Assembly (NCBI RefSeq): GCF_047948215.1
Contig: NC_134465.1
Location: 38,540,153-38,604,152 of the forward strand
Origin: Lycorma delicatula
Lineage: Eukaryota > Arthropoda > Insecta > Hemiptera > Fulgoridae
Reading direction: 5' to 3'
Length of the DNA: 64,000 bases
Shown here: positions 36,546 to 46,927 of the stretch, one piece after another
How positions within the stretch are numbered: the first letter of the stretch is position 1
How the letters are laid out: each line of letters starts with the position of its first letter
The notes under the pieces: generated by a model
Told to the model about the DNA's origin: nothing
What the model saw: the letters and a program-made list of their open reading frames with translations, nothing else
Database searches by the model: none
Program-made: the position numbers and the translations under genes

Positions 36546-36608
36546 GCTAACTTGGCAGATTTAAGTGCTTTAAATTTAGAATTTAATAATGTATTTTTAC
36601 AGTTAGTA
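36546..36608 (+). tRNA. trnL1: mitochondrial tRNA-Leu(CUN) relic in NUMT
   Basis: The acceptor arms CTAACT and AGTTAG pair, the D arm contains GGCAGA, and the anticodon loop TTTAGAA has TAG. It directly precedes ND1, as in ancestral insect mtDNA. Any rRNA-L sequence before it is at most a few bases. Confidence 0.85.
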
Positions 36609-36609
36609 A

Positions 36610-37525
36610 ATGTTTATTTTTAGTTCTTTTTTTTTATTTATTTTTATTCTTTTGGGTGTTGCTTTTTTTACTTTATTTGAGCAGAGGGTCTTAGGTTATA
36701 TTCAATTTCGCAGGGGTCCTACCAGGGTGGGTTTATTTGGTTTATTACAGCCTCTTAGAGATGCTTTAAAGTTATTTAGAAGGGAGTTTTATTTTCTTGT
36801 TTTTGGGAATTATTTGATTTATTTTTTGTTCATATTTTAGGCCTTTCTGTTTCTTTAATTTTTTGATTGATATTTCCTTTTAGTTTTAATTTTGTTGGGT
36901 TTACTTCTTATTTTTTTTTTTTTTGTTGTTCTGGGTTGGGGGTTTATTTTATTATAATTGCTGGTTGATCTTCTAATTCGGTTTATTCTTTATTGGGTTG
37001 TATACATAGAATTTCTCTAAGTATTTCTAATGAAGTTGTTTTTTTTTTGGGTTATTTTTTGTTTTATCTTATATTGTGAGTCTTTTAATTTAAATTATTT
37101 TTGTTATTTTCAGTTGGATATTTGATTTGTTTTTTTATTTTCCTTTATTTATGATTTTTCTTTCTTGTATTTTGGCTGAGACTAATCGTTCTCCATTTGA
37201 TTTTTCTGAGGGTGAGTCAGAGTTAGTTTCTGGATTTAATGTTGAGTATAGATCTTTTAGATTTTCTTTATTTTTTTTGTCTGAGTATAGAAATATAATG
37301 TTTATAAGATTTTTTACTTGCTTAGTTTTTTTGGGAGGTGATTGTATAATTTTTTTTTTGTTAAGGTTATTTTTATTATTTATTTTTTGTGTGGGTTCGT
37401 GGGTCTTTTTCTCGTTATCGTTATGAAAGGTTAATATATTTATGTTGAAGGAGATATTTACCTATTACTTAAAATTATATTTTTTTTAGGGTTTTTTGTT
37501 TTTCATTATTTTAAGGTGATTTAAA
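36610..37525 (+). pseudogene. ND1: ND1 relic (NADH dehydrogenase subunit 1)
   Basis: Complex I membrane subunit. Readable blocks are '[18 protein letters not shown]' (36680-36735), '[12 protein letters not shown]' and '[20 protein letters not shown]' (about 37171-37230). The C-terminal region uses TGA and AGA as Trp and Ser (about 37390-37480). The start ATG is at 36610, two bases after trnL1. The frame breaks near 36835, where a TAG falls before the expected PYF-type continuation, and shifts again in the middle third. It runs into antisense trnS2, as in mtDNA. Confidence 0.93.
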
Positions 37526-37586
37526 AGTTAATAGTATTTTATACTTTTATCTAATTTCAAGTTATGTTGCTTTAAGCTTATTAACT
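37526..37586 (-). tRNA. trnS2: mitochondrial tRNA-Ser(UCN) relic in NUMT
   Basis: On the - strand the acceptor arms AGTTAAT and ATTAACT pair, and the anticodon loop ACTTGAA has TGA. It lies between ND1 and CytB as expected. Confidence 0.85.
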
Positions 37587-38690
37587 TACATTTATCTCAT
37601 AGTTTTGTTATTAATGGATTAATAATAAAAAATGAAAAGTAAATTGTTGTTAGGATTTGTCCTGTGATGATATATGGTTCTTCTACTGGCCGTGCACCAA
37701 TTCATGTAAGTAGAATAAATGTATTAATTATTGTTCAAAATATAATTTTATTCATTGGGTAAAATGATCTTGTTTGAAATTTTTTTTATTGAAAATGGTT
37801 GTGATATAATGATTATAATTGTTATAATTAGTGCTATTACTCTTCCTAACTTTCTTGGGATTGATCGTAGAATTGCATATGCAAAAAGGAAGTATCATTC
37901 TGGTTGAATATGGGGGGGGGGGAGTTCTGAGGGGGTTAGCTGGTGTAAAATTTTCTGGATCTATAGTAAGGAATGGATTTATGTTGATTGTTGTTATAAA
38001 AATTATTATTGTTATTGATATTCCTATAATATCTTTGGTTGTAAAGTATGGATGGAATGGGATTTTATAGATGTTGTTTTTTATACCTAATGGGTTCAAC
38101 AACCCTGATTCATGAAGAAATGTTAGATGTAATATTACTATTATTGATAGGATGAAAGGTATAATGAAGTGGAATGTAAAAAATAGATTTAGTGTAGAGT
38201 TATCTACTGCGAAACCTCCTCATACTCATTGTACTAATATTTCTCCTATATACGGAATAGCTGAAATTAAATTTGTAATTTCTGTTGCCCCTCAAAATGA
38301 TATTTGTCCTCATGGTAGTACATATCCTATAGATGCTGTTGCTATTAATGTTAATATAATTATTGATCCAGATATTCATGTTTTTTTTAGTTTAAATGAT
38401 CCATAATATATTCCCCGTCCTGTATGTATAAAGATTAAAATAAAGAATAGTGATGCTCTGTTTGCGAATTATTCATCCATAATTCACTTCTCATACTCTG
38501 AATAATTCTTTTAAATGCTGTCAATTCTTGGCGAGTAATGTATTGCTAAAAATAATTCTGAAATGATTTGAATTATCAAGCATATACCTAGCAGTGAACC
38601 AAAATTTCATCATAGTGAAATATTTGAGGGTCTTGGCAGGTCAATTAAAAAGGAATTTAGTGGTCTTGATTTTCGTAATGGTTTAAACAT
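37587..38690 (-). pseudogene. CYTB: cytochrome b relic
   Basis: Complex III core subunit. The start ATG is at 38688-38690 ('MFKPLRKSRP', mitochondrial code), then 'LPRPSNISLWWNFGSLLG' near 38590-38640. '[12 protein letters not shown]' is near 38020-38060 and the C-terminus abuts trnS2. At 37912-37922 there is an 11-base G run (C on the coding strand) where the codons Thr-Pro-Pro-His need seven, so the frame shifts just before the conserved HIQPEWYF block. The length of 1104 bp is about 30 bp short of the usual gene. Confidence 0.93.
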
Positions 38691-38697
38691 AAGTTTT

Positions 38698-39178
38698 TTT
38701 TAATGGTCCTTCGAATGTTCTTGCAATATTATTTACTGAAATTATTGTGATAATTAAAATTGTTATTATTGTAAGTGTGATATTTATTTTATAAATTCTA
38801 AAAAATTTTCTTGTTGATTTTTCTTCAGTTAGTTCGGTTATTATTTCTTTTGTTTCATTTAGTTTAATTATTGTTTCTATGGCTGGATCTAATTTATTTA
38901 CTAATATTGTTATTAATATTGAGGTTGTTCAGATAATCAGTAATTTTGTTCTTGGTTTAAATTTTTCATTTGATGCAATTCTTGATATGTATATAAATAT
39001 AATTATTAGTCCTCCTACTGTTGTTAAGAATATAATATATAAGTATCATGATGATTTAATTAGTATTGAGTGATTTCTACTTATTAAGGCTGTTTAAAAA
39101 TTAATATTGATCCTAGTGATATAGGGTGTTTTAGTATTGGGGATAAAATAATATTTGATATAATTATATATTTTGTTA
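38698..39178 (-). pseudogene. ND6: ND6 relic
   Basis: Between CytB and trnP on the coding strand of CytB, the correct place for ND6. With the mitochondrial code it reads a hydrophobic, Met-rich protein that includes 'SSWYLYMMFLTTVGGLMMMF' (about 39000-39060), the most conserved ND6 segment. Much of it stays open, but integrity was not proven base by base. Confidence 0.85.
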
Positions 39179-39182
39179 AATT

Positions 39183-39244
39183 CAGTAAGTATTTTAATAT
39201 AAAATATTAGTTTTGGATACTAAAGATGATTTTTTCTTTACTGA
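39183..39244 (+). tRNA. trnP: mitochondrial tRNA-Pro relic in NUMT
   Basis: The acceptor arms CAGTAA and TTACTG pair, and the anticodon loop TTTTGGA has TGG. It is placed between ND6 and trnT. Confidence 0.87.
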
Positions 39245-39247
39245 TTT

Positions 39248-39310
39248 TGTTTAGATAAATTTATTTTAAATTATGATTTACAAAATCATTGTTTTTAAAC
39301 TATCTTAAAC
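39248..39310 (-). tRNA. trnT: mitochondrial tRNA-Thr relic in NUMT
   Basis: On the - strand it has a GTTTA...TAAAC acceptor stem (with a mismatch) and the anticodon loop TTTTGTA with TGT. The P-T order is the ancestral insect one, unlike rearranged delphacid planthoppers. Confidence 0.85.
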
Positions 39311-39318
39311 TTTTACTT

Positions 39319-39586
39319 ATGATAATTACTTATTTTTTGGTTATTTTTTTAGATTAATTATGTTTTTATTTATTCGTAAGCATTTTCTTTTGTGTCTTTT
39401 AGGTCTTGAATATTTGTTACTTTCTTTCTTTTTTATTTTTAGGTTTATAGGTTATTTTAATTTTGATTATTATTTTTTGATTATTTATTTAGTATTTGGT
39501 GGGATGGTGTTTTAGGGTTATCTTTACTTGTATTTTTGATTCGTAATTCTAGAAGAGATTATTTAGATAGATTATCTTTATGTTAA
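39319..39586 (+). pseudogene. ND4L: ND4L relic
   Basis: ATG at 39319 after trnT. Readable blocks are 'HFLLCLLGLEYLLLSFFF' (about 39380-39435) and the end at TAA 39584-39586. The last 7 bases overlap the ND4 start (ATGTTAA), exactly as in insect mtDNA. A small deletion near 39500-39510 removes the usual Val-Cys-Glu block, so the frame is broken. Confidence 0.88.
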
Positions 39587-40848
39587 AATTTATTTTTTTT
39601 TTTGTTTTCTTTAATCCTTTTTTGTATATTAAGTACATTTAGTGGGTTTATTTTTTGTTTCTGTTTCTTATTTTTTTATAATTTTTAGGGTATCATATAT
39701 TTTTTGTTGCTTGAGTATTTGAATTTTTATTGTTGTTTTATTATCTGTTTATTTGCATTATTATTTTGATTTTTTATTTTGATTTTTTATTATTTTAAAA
39801 ATATAAGTCTTACTTATATTTTTTGTTTTCATTTTAAATTGTTTTTTTTATAGTTTTGGATTTTATTGTTATTGATTTTTTTATTTTTTGAGTGTAGATT
39901 AATTCCTTTATTTGTATTAATTTTTGGATGAGGGTATCAGCCTGAACGGTTAAGAGCCGGATTTTTTAAAAATTTTTATACTCTTTTTGGTTCTTTTCCC
40001 TTTTTGTTTAGAATCTTTTATTTAAATAGTTTTTATGGTTATTTTAATTATTTATTTTTTGATTTTCTTTTAAATAATTATTTAATGTTTATTATTTTAT
40101 TTTTTAGTAAGGTTTCCTTTATTTGGATTTCATTTGTGATTGCCCAGGGCTCATGTAGAGGCTCCTACTTCAGGTTCTATAATTTTAGCTGGTATTATGC
40201 TAAAGCTTGGAGGATATGGCTTTATTCGTTGTTTGGGTTATATTTATTATTTTTTATTTGATTATGGTTATTTTTTTATTAGTATTTGTTTGTTCGGTTG
40301 TTTTTATATTAGAATATTTTGTATAGTTCAGAGAGATTTAAAAGTTCTTGTTGCATATTCTTCCGTTTGTAACATAAGTTTAGTTATTTGTGGTTTATTT
40401 ACTATAACTGGTTTAGGGTTTGTTGGTTCATTATCTTTTATGGTTGCTCATGCTTTGTTTCTTCGGGTCTTTTTTATTTAATTGGTGTTGTTTATGATCG
40501 GTTGGGAAGTCGTAGATTTTTTATTGTTAGGGGTTTGCTTAATTATTTACCTTCACTTAGCTTTTTTTGATTTTTGTTTTGTGTTATGAATATGTCTTGT
40601 GCTCCTAGATTAAATTTATTTTCTGAGATTTATTTAATTATTTCTATTTTGAGATGGTGATTTTTTCAATTATTTTTTTTCTGCTTGTTATAGAGTAATA
40701 ATTTTTTCTTTAACTCAGCATGGTTTGTATTCAGGTGATTTAATTTTATTAATTCTTGATGTGTTCGTGAATTTTATGTTTTACTTCTTCATTGTTTTCC
40801 TATTTTTTTTAATAATATTTGATTTGTTTTTTTTTATTTGCTTATTTA
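39580..40848 (+). pseudogene. ND4: ND4 relic
   Basis: Complex I antiporter-like subunit. The start overlaps ND4L. The hallmark 'HVEAPTSGSIILAGIMLKLG' is readable at about 40146-40208, followed by 'RDLKVLVAYSSVCNISLV' near 40335-40390 and 'SFMVAHALFLR' near 40435-40470. These blocks fall in at least two frames (40004-40261, 40140-40481, 40388-40570), which shows indels. The total length of about 1270 bp is a little short for ND4. Confidence 0.92.
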
Positions 40849-40901
40849 TTTAAATTAAACATTTTTATTTGTGATATCAAAGATCGTTTTGAGGATAGGC
40901 T
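40848..40901 (+). tRNA. trnH: mitochondrial tRNA-His relic in NUMT, probably shortened
   Basis: The ATTTAAATTAAA start and the anticodon loop TTTGTGA with GTG match insect tRNA-His. The 3' half after ATCAAAGAT does not give a clean T arm or acceptor strand, so bases are probably lost. Confidence 0.72.
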
Positions 40902-42440
40902 ATGTTTTTTTGTTATAATCTCTTTTTTTTGGTATTTATTTATTTGAATATGATTTTGTTTTTTTTTTTTTGAGAGGTTATTTTTTTCTAATTCTTTTTC
41001 TATGAGTTTATTTTTATTTTTTTGATTGGATTTCTTGTTTTTTTTATATCTTTTGTTTTTTTAACTAGAGGTTGTGTTTTGTTTTATAGACTTGGCTATA
41101 TGTCAGGTGACTTAAATTTAGTTCGGTTTTATTATTTGGTTTTTTTTTTTATTTTAATACTGATTTTATTTGTTTATTATTAGGCTGAGATGGCATTGGA
41201 TTAATTTCTTATTGTTTAGTTATTTATTATCAGAATAGAGTTTCTTTATATTCTGGTCTTATTACTTTAATAATAAATCGTGTAGGTAATGTATTTTTAA
41301 TTTTATGTGTCGGTTTATTTATTAATTTCGGTTCTTTTCATTATATTTTTTATATTTATTTTTTTAATGATGATTTTATTTATTTAGTTTTGTTTGCTTC
41401 TTTTTACTAAAAGTGCTCAATTTCCTTTTTCTGTTTGGCTACTTCTGCTATAGCTGCTCCGACTCCCGTATCTTCTTTGGTTCATTCTTCTACTTTAGTA
41501 ACTTCTGGTGTTTATCTTATTATTCAATTTAATTATTTTATTTATTTTTGTGATACTTATTTTTTTCCTTAGTTACTATAATTTTATCTGGCTTTGCTGC
41601 TTGTTTAGAAAATGATTTAAAGAGGATTATTGGTTGGTTTTTCTACTCTTAGACAGTTAGGATTTATATTTTTCATTCTTTCTCTTCGGTCTTTATCTCT
41701 TTGCTTTATTCATTTATTAATTCATGCTATTTTTAAGTCGTTACTTTTTTTGTGTTCTGGTATTTTTATTCATTGTTTTTTTGGGAGTCAAGATATTCGG
41801 TTTATAGGTGGTATTTCCAAGCAATGTCCTTATGTAAGTGTAGCATTTTTTGTTTCTTTAATTTGTTTATGTGGGTTTCCTTTTTTTCTGGATTTTACTT
41901 GAGGGATTTTATTTTGGAGTTTTTTTTATGTTTTTTATTTTTATTTTTTATTTTTTTTGTCGGGGTTACTTTTATTTATAGTTTACGTTTAATTTATTAT
42001 TTATTTTCTTGTAATTCTTTTTTTTCCTTGTATTAATTTTTCTTACAGTTTTTATATAAATTTCTCTTCTTTTTTTTGTATTTTTCTTGTTTATTTGTGG
42101 GTTCTTTTATATTTTGATTGTTTGAGGATGATTTTTTTTATTTTGCCTTTTGATTTTAGGTTAATTCCTTTATTTTTATTTTTTGATGTTTTTAGTTTTT
42201 TTTATTTTTATTTTGGTTTGATTTATTTTTATTTTTTTAGTAATATATGATTTTTGAATTTTTATTCTTCTGGTTTTTTTTTTAATTGATTTTTTATATT
42301 TTATTATTTTAGATATGGATTAGTTGATAGTGGTTGATTAGAATATTTTGTTTCAGAGGGTTTAATTGGACTTTTAAAATGGTTAGGTTTTTTTTTTGAT
42401 AGGTGTACTTTAAATATTCTTAGGATTTTTTTTTTCTCTC
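40902..42440 (+). pseudogene. ND5: ND5 relic
   Basis: Largest mitochondrial complex I subunit. The order on the N strand (ND4, H, ND5, F) is right. Readable pieces include 'FYYLVFFFILMLILFVYYW' near 41125-41185, an alanine- and proline-rich stretch at about 41430-41500 with Thr/Ser-Pro-Val codons and '[15 protein letters not shown]' near 41475-41520, and 'HLLIHAIFKSLLFLCSGIFI' at about 41711-41770. Frames change repeatedly and the region is roughly 140 bp shorter than usual, so deletions and indels are present. Confidence 0.9.
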
Positions 42441-42442
42441 TC

Positions 42443-42498
42443 TGTTCGGGTAGCTTAATTAAAAGCTTAACATTGAAATTGTTATTATGAATTGGACA
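42443..42498 (+). tRNA. trnF: mitochondrial tRNA-Phe relic in NUMT
   Basis: GTAGCTTAATTAAAGC-like D arm and the anticodon loop ATTGAAA with GAA. The acceptor stem is imperfect and the T arm short. Confidence 0.78.
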
Positions 42499-42558
42499 TT
42501 TACAAAATTTATTTATTTATACATTGAAAGTGTATTGTTTTTTTTAAACTATATAAAT
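42499..42558 (-). tRNA. trnE: mitochondrial tRNA-Glu relic in NUMT
   Basis: On the - strand, ATTTATATAGTTTAAA start and the anticodon loop CTTTCAA with TTC. Position between F and S1 is ancestral. Confidence 0.83.
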
Positions 42559-42560
42559 AA

Positions 42561-42613
42561 GAATAAAGTGGTTTCACTTGAAAGGTAGTTAGCGGCTCCT
42601 TTACTTTTTATTC
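42561..42613 (-). tRNA. trnS1: mitochondrial tRNA-Ser(AGN) relic in NUMT
   Basis: On the - strand, GAATAAA pairs with TTTATTC and the anticodon loop CCGCTAA has GCT. No D arm is seen, as usual for this tRNA in animals. Confidence 0.83.
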
Positions 42614-42614
42614 T

Positions 42615-42678
42615 TTTAACTGGATATTATCAATTTTTTTCATTAACAGTGAATAGCTTTTATTTTAGCTTCAGTTAA
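42615..42678 (-). tRNA. trnN: mitochondrial tRNA-Asn relic in NUMT
   Basis: On the - strand, TTAACTG pairs with CAGTTAA, and the anticodon loop CTGTTAA has GTT. Confidence 0.87.
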
Positions 42679-42681
42679 TTT

Positions 42682-42741
42682 GAGTATGAGGGTTATCCTT
42701 AATATTAAGTCAAAATTAATTGTAATCTTACTTCTTTACTC
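42682..42741 (-). tRNA. trnR: mitochondrial tRNA-Arg relic in NUMT, altered anticodon
   Basis: Placed between N and A where trnR belongs. GAGTA and TACTC form the acceptor end. The anticodon loop reads TTTTGAC where insect tRNA-Arg has TTTCGAC, so TCG has become TTG, a C-to-T change consistent with decay after transfer. Confidence 0.7.
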
Positions 42742-42742
42742 T

Positions 42743-42807
42743 AAGAGAAATTGATCTTTCAATATTTTTTATTTGCAAAGTAAATGTTATGTTTAACTAT
42801 TCTCCTT
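42743..42807 (-). tRNA. trnA: mitochondrial tRNA-Ala relic in NUMT
   Basis: On the - strand, TAGTTAAACATAACATTT is the typical tRNA-Ala D-arm region, and the anticodon loop TTTGCAA has TGC. It abuts ND3. Confidence 0.82.
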
Positions 42808-43147
42808 ATTTTCTTCATTCTAGTATTCCTATTTTTCATTCGTGTATTAGTCCTATGATAAGAATTGTAATTGCGATTGTTGATGAAATGAATCATTCAT
42901 TTATGTGTATTATTGTTTTTGTTGAAAATATTGGTATAATTATTGAGATTTCGATGTCAAAGAGTAGGAAGGTGGTTGCAATTAAGAAGAAGTGGGTAGA
43001 GAAAGATTTTCGTGTTGATGATATTTTAGAGAATCCACATTCAAATGGTGAATTTTTGTCTCGTCTTTTTTTTTTTTTTGAAATTAATATTGTGACAATT
43101 ATGATTATAATGATGATTAAGCTTAGTGATATTATTGTTAAAGTAAT
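42806..43147 (-). pseudogene. ND3: ND3 relic, frame apparently intact
   Basis: With the mitochondrial code the - strand reads one continuous frame: 'RRDKNSPFECGF' near 43020-43065, then 'RKSFSTHFFLIATTFLLFDI' (about 42955-43015), then 'HEWKMGMLEW' and a TAA at 42806-42808. PFECGF and FLLFDIE are the ND3 hallmarks. No indel was noticed, so this is one of the least damaged genes of the insert. Confidence 0.9.
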
Positions 43148-43208
43148 TTTAATTTTATTAATCTATTAGTTGGAGGTTAATTATACTTTTTGTACTAAAA
43201 AGATTTAA
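43148..43208 (-). tRNA. trnG: mitochondrial tRNA-Gly relic in NUMT
   Basis: Between ND3 and COX3 on their coding strand. The anticodon loop ACCTCCA has TCC. The stems are AT-rich and the exact ends are uncertain. Confidence 0.7.
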
Positions 43209-43999
43209 TTTTTATTTTCCTCACCAGTAGATTGTGATAGGTAAAGGAATAATCAGATTACATCTACAAAATGGCAGTACCAGATTGCGACTTTTAAGTC
43301 CTATATGATGAGTAGCTGAAAAGTGTATTTTTGTACATCGTGCTAATGAAATTATAAGAAATGTTGTTCCTACAATTATGTGAATGCCATGGAATCCTGT
43401 TGTTAAGAAGAATGATGACCCATAAATTGAGTCTGCTATTGTGAATGTTGATTGTTGGTATTCTCATTTTTGTAAGATTGTAAAATATAGTCCTCCTACC
43501 ATGATTGTTAATATTAGTGACTTGTTTGATATGGATAGTTTATTTGACAAGATTCTGTGGTGGGCTCATGTTACTGTAATTCCTGATGAGATTAGAATAA
43601 TTGTGTTTAAAAGTGGAATTTCTATTGGATTAAATGGTTTAATTGACTTTGGTGGTCAATTTATTCCAATTTCGATTGATGGGCTAAACTTAAATGGAAA
43701 AATATTCAGAAGAATGATAGGAAAAATATTATTTCTGAGATAATGAATATAATTGTTCCTATTTTTATTAGTGATTTTACTTTATTTGTATGATTTCCTT
43801 GGAATGTTGCATCTCGGGTGATATCTCGTCATCACATTATTATGGATAGTGTTGATATAATTATACCTATTACTATTAGGTCATATTCTTTTGTTTGAGT
43901 TCATTTTACAGTTCCTGTTAATATTGTTATTACATTTATTGATAAAGTAATTGGTCATGATCTTTTTGAAACTATGTGAAATGGATGAGTTTTTTTCAT
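43209..43999 (-). pseudogene. COX3: COX3 relic
   Basis: Cytochrome c oxidase subunit III. ATG at 43997-43999, then 'THPFHMVSKSSWPI', the conserved N-terminus (mitochondrial code). The body down to trnG has the right length (791 bp). A stretch around 43670-43700 has irregular codons, so small indels are possible. It is preceded on its coding strand by the last codons of ATP6, as in mtDNA. Confidence 0.92.
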
Positions 44000-44051
44000 A
44001 GGGTACTTCTCTAGAGTAAAGTGTTACAAGCGTTGCAAAGCCATAAGCTTG
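44000..44051 (-). pseudogene. ATP6: ATP6 relic, last codons (separated by the RTE insertion)
   Basis: On the - strand the stretch reads 'AYGFATLVTLYSSEVP' with AGA as Ser, the ATP6 C-terminus. It continues the gene cut at 46928. At 44051 the mitochondrial sequence gives way to the LINE. Confidence 0.9.
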
Positions 44052-46927
44052 GATCACATTCTACGAGTCGGAGCGTGGAATGTTAGAAGCTTGAAAAAGG
44101 TTGGTAGGCTAGAAAATTTAAAAAGGGAAATGGGTAGGATGAAGGTGGATATAGTAGGAATTAGTGAGGTTTGGTGGGAAGAGGAAGGCGACTTTTGGAC
44201 AGGTAATATTAGAGTAATTAACTCAGCGTCAAATAATGGGCAGGCAGGAGTAGGTTTCGTGATGAACAAGAAGTTAGGGAGGAGAGTGGAGTATTTCAAG
44301 ACGCATAGCGATAGAATCATTGTAATAAGGATAAAATCAAAACCTAAACCGACAACGATTGTTAACGTCTATATGCCTACAAGCGCCCATGATGATGATG
44401 AGGTAGAGTATGTATACGAAGAGATTGATGAAGCAATTAAACACATAAAAGGAGATGAAAATTTAATAATAGTTGGAGATTGGAATGCAAGCATTGGAAA
44501 AGGCAAGGAAGGAAATATAGTGGGTGAATACGGGCTGGGCAAAAGGAATGAAGGAGGGGACCGACTTATAGAGTTTTGCACGAAGTATAATTTAGTAATT
44601 GCCAACACCCAATTTAAAAATCATAATAGAAGAATATACACTTGGAAAAAGCCAGGCGATACTGCAAGGTATCAGATAGATTATATCATGGTTAAGCAAA
44701 GATTTAGAAATTAACTCGTTGACTGCAAAACTTACCCTGGAGCAGACATTGATAGCGACCATAATTTGGTGATAATGAAATGTAGATTGGGGTTTAAAAA
44801 CCTGAGGAAAAGGTGTCAGATGAATAGGTGGAATATAGAGAAGCTTGAGGAAGAGGAGGTAAAGAAGATTTTTGAGGAGGACATCGCAAGAGGTCTGAGT
44901 AAAAAAGATAAGGTAGTAAATGTAGAAGAAGAATGGGAGAATGTTAAAAAGGAAATTCTTAAATCAGCAGAAGCAAACTTAGGCGGAATAAAGAGAACTG
45001 GTAGAAAACCTTGGGTTTCAGACGATATATTGCAGCTGATAGATGAACGTAGAAAATATAAGAATGCTAGTGATGAAGAAAGTAAAAGGAACTATCGGGA
45101 ATTAAGAAATGCTATAAACAGGAAGTGCAAACTGGCGAAAGAAGAGTGGATTAAAGAAAAGTGTTCAGAAGTGGAAAGAGAAATGAACATTGGTAAAATA
45201 GACGGAGCATACAGGAAAGTTAAGGAATATTTTGGGGTACATAAATTAAAATCTAATAATGTGTTAAACAAAGATGGTACACCAATATATAATACGAAAG
45301 GTAAAGTCGATAGATGGGTGGAATATATTGAAGAGTTATACGGAGGAAATGAATTAGAAAATGGTGTTATAGAGGAAGAAGAGGAAGTTGAGGAGGATGA
45401 AATGGGAGAAACAATACTGAGATCTGAATTTAAGAGAGCATCAAAAGAATTTAAGAGAGCACTAAATGGCAGAAAGGCTCCTGGAATAGACGGAATACCT
45501 GTAGAATTACTGCGCAGTGCAGGTGAGGAAGAGATTGATAGATTATACAAACTGTGTGTAATATTTATGAAAAAGGGGAATTTCCGTCAGACTTCAAAAA
45601 AAGTGTTATAGTAGTGATACCAAAGAAAGCAGGGCAGATAAATGTGAAGAATACAGAACAATTAGTTTAACTAGTCATGCATCAAAAATCTTAACTAGAA
45701 TTCTATACAGAAGAATTGAGAGGAGAGTGGAGGAAGTGTTAGGAGAAGACCAATTTGGTTTCAGGAAAAGTATAGGAACAAGGGAAGCAATTTTAGGCCT
45801 CAGATTAATAGTAGAAGGAAGATTAAAGAAAAACAAACCAACATACTTGGCGTTTATAGACCTAGAAAAGGCATTCGATAACGTAGACTGGAATAAAATT
45901 TTCAGCATTTTAAAAAAATTAGGGTTCAAATACAGAGATAGAAGAACAATTGCTAACATGTACAGGAACCAAACAGCAACAGTAACAATTGAAGAACATA
46001 AGAAAGAAGCCGTAATAAGAAAGGGAGTCCGACAAGGATGTTCCCTATCTCCGTTACTTTTTAATCTTTACATGGAACTAGCAGTTAATGATGTTAAAGA
46101 ACAATTTAGATTCGGAGTAACAGTACAAGGTGAAAAGATAAAGATGCTACGATTTGCTGATGATATAGTAATTCTAGCCGAGAGTAAAAAGGATTTAGAA
46201 GAAACTATGAACGGCATAGATGAAGTCCTACGCAAGAACTATCGCATGAAAATAAACAAGAACAAAACAAAAGTAATGAAATGTAGTAGAAATAACAAAG
46301 ATGGACCACTAAATGTGAAAATAGGAGGAGAAAAGATTATGGAGGTAGAAGAATTTTGTTATTTGGGAGGTAGAATTACTAAAGATGGACGAAGCAGGAG
46401 CGATATAAAATGCCGAATAGCACAAGCTAAACGAGTCTTCAGTAAGAGATATAATTTGTTTACATCAAAAATTAATTTAAATGTCAGGAAAAGATTTTTG
46501 AAAGTGTATGTTTGGAGTGTCGCTTTATATGGAAGTGAAACTTGGACAATCGGAGTATCTGAGAAGAAAAGATTAGAAGCTTTTGAAATGTGGTGCTATA
46601 GGAGAATGTTAAAAATCAGATGGGTGGATAAAGTGACAAATGAAGAGGTATTGCGGCAAATAGATGAAGAAGAAGCATTTTTTTAAAATATAGTTAAAAG
46701 AAGAGACAGACTTATAGGCCACATACTAAGGCATCCTGGAATAGTCGCTTTAATATTGGAAGGACAGGTAGAAGGAAAAAATTGTGTAGGCAGGCCACGT
46801 TTGGAATATGTAAAACAAATTGTTAGGGATGTAGGATGTAGAGGGTATACTGAAATGAAACGACAAGCACTAGATAGGGAATCTTGGAGAGCTGCATCAA
46901 ACCAGTCAAATGACTGAAGACAAAAAA
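44052..46927 (+). mobile_element. RTE-type LINE inserted in the ATP6 gene of the NUMT
   Basis: A 2876-bp non-LTR element with a single endonuclease-reverse transcriptase ORF and the 3' tail GACTGAAGAC plus A8. It separates 'AISMI' (46928 side) from 'AYGFAT' (44051 side) of ATP6. One missing Gln codon would make them contiguous, so the insertion lost or masked only a few bases. The 5' end starts just before the endonuclease, so a little 5' sequence may be truncated. A near-identical 3' copy is at 24371-25191 and a decayed relative is at about 61370-62165. Confidence 0.93.
44058..46918 (+). pseudogene. RTE endonuclease-reverse transcriptase, few breaks
   Basis: Apurinic-type endonuclease at 44058-44760: 'LRVGAWNVRSL', 'VGISEVWW' (catalytic Glu), 'NVYMPTSAHDD', 'IIVGDWNASIG' (Asp and Asn), 'YQIDYIM' and 'DSDHNLV' (terminal His). 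RT at about 45470-46250: 'RKAPGIDGIPVELLRSAG', 'EDQFGFRKSIGTREAI', 'YLAFIDLEKAFDNVDW' (Asp), 'GVRQGCSLSPLLFNLYM' and 'MLRFADDIVILAESK' (intact Asp pair). The C-terminal domain ends 'SWRAASNQSND'. Breaks seen are one TAA at 44712 in an otherwise continuous frame, an apparent 2-base insertion near 45568, a base loss near 45630 and a shift near 46665-46690. The few lesions suggest a fairly young insertion. Confidence 0.9.

Noticed and set aside
37831..38406. Open frames on the + strand (37831-38070 and 38152-38406)
   Set aside because: Both are antisense shadows of cytochrome b.
42789..43169. A 126-codon open frame on the + strand
   Set aside because: It is the antisense of ND3 in the NUMT. The ND3 reading on the - strand with mitochondrial code explains it fully.
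43441..43743. A 100-codon open frame on the + strand
   Set aside because: Antisense of COX3.
45092..45550. A 152-codon serine-rich frame on the - strand
   Set aside because: Antisense of the RTE endonuclease/RT linker; the Ser/Leu richness is the mirror of Lys/Glu/Arg codons.
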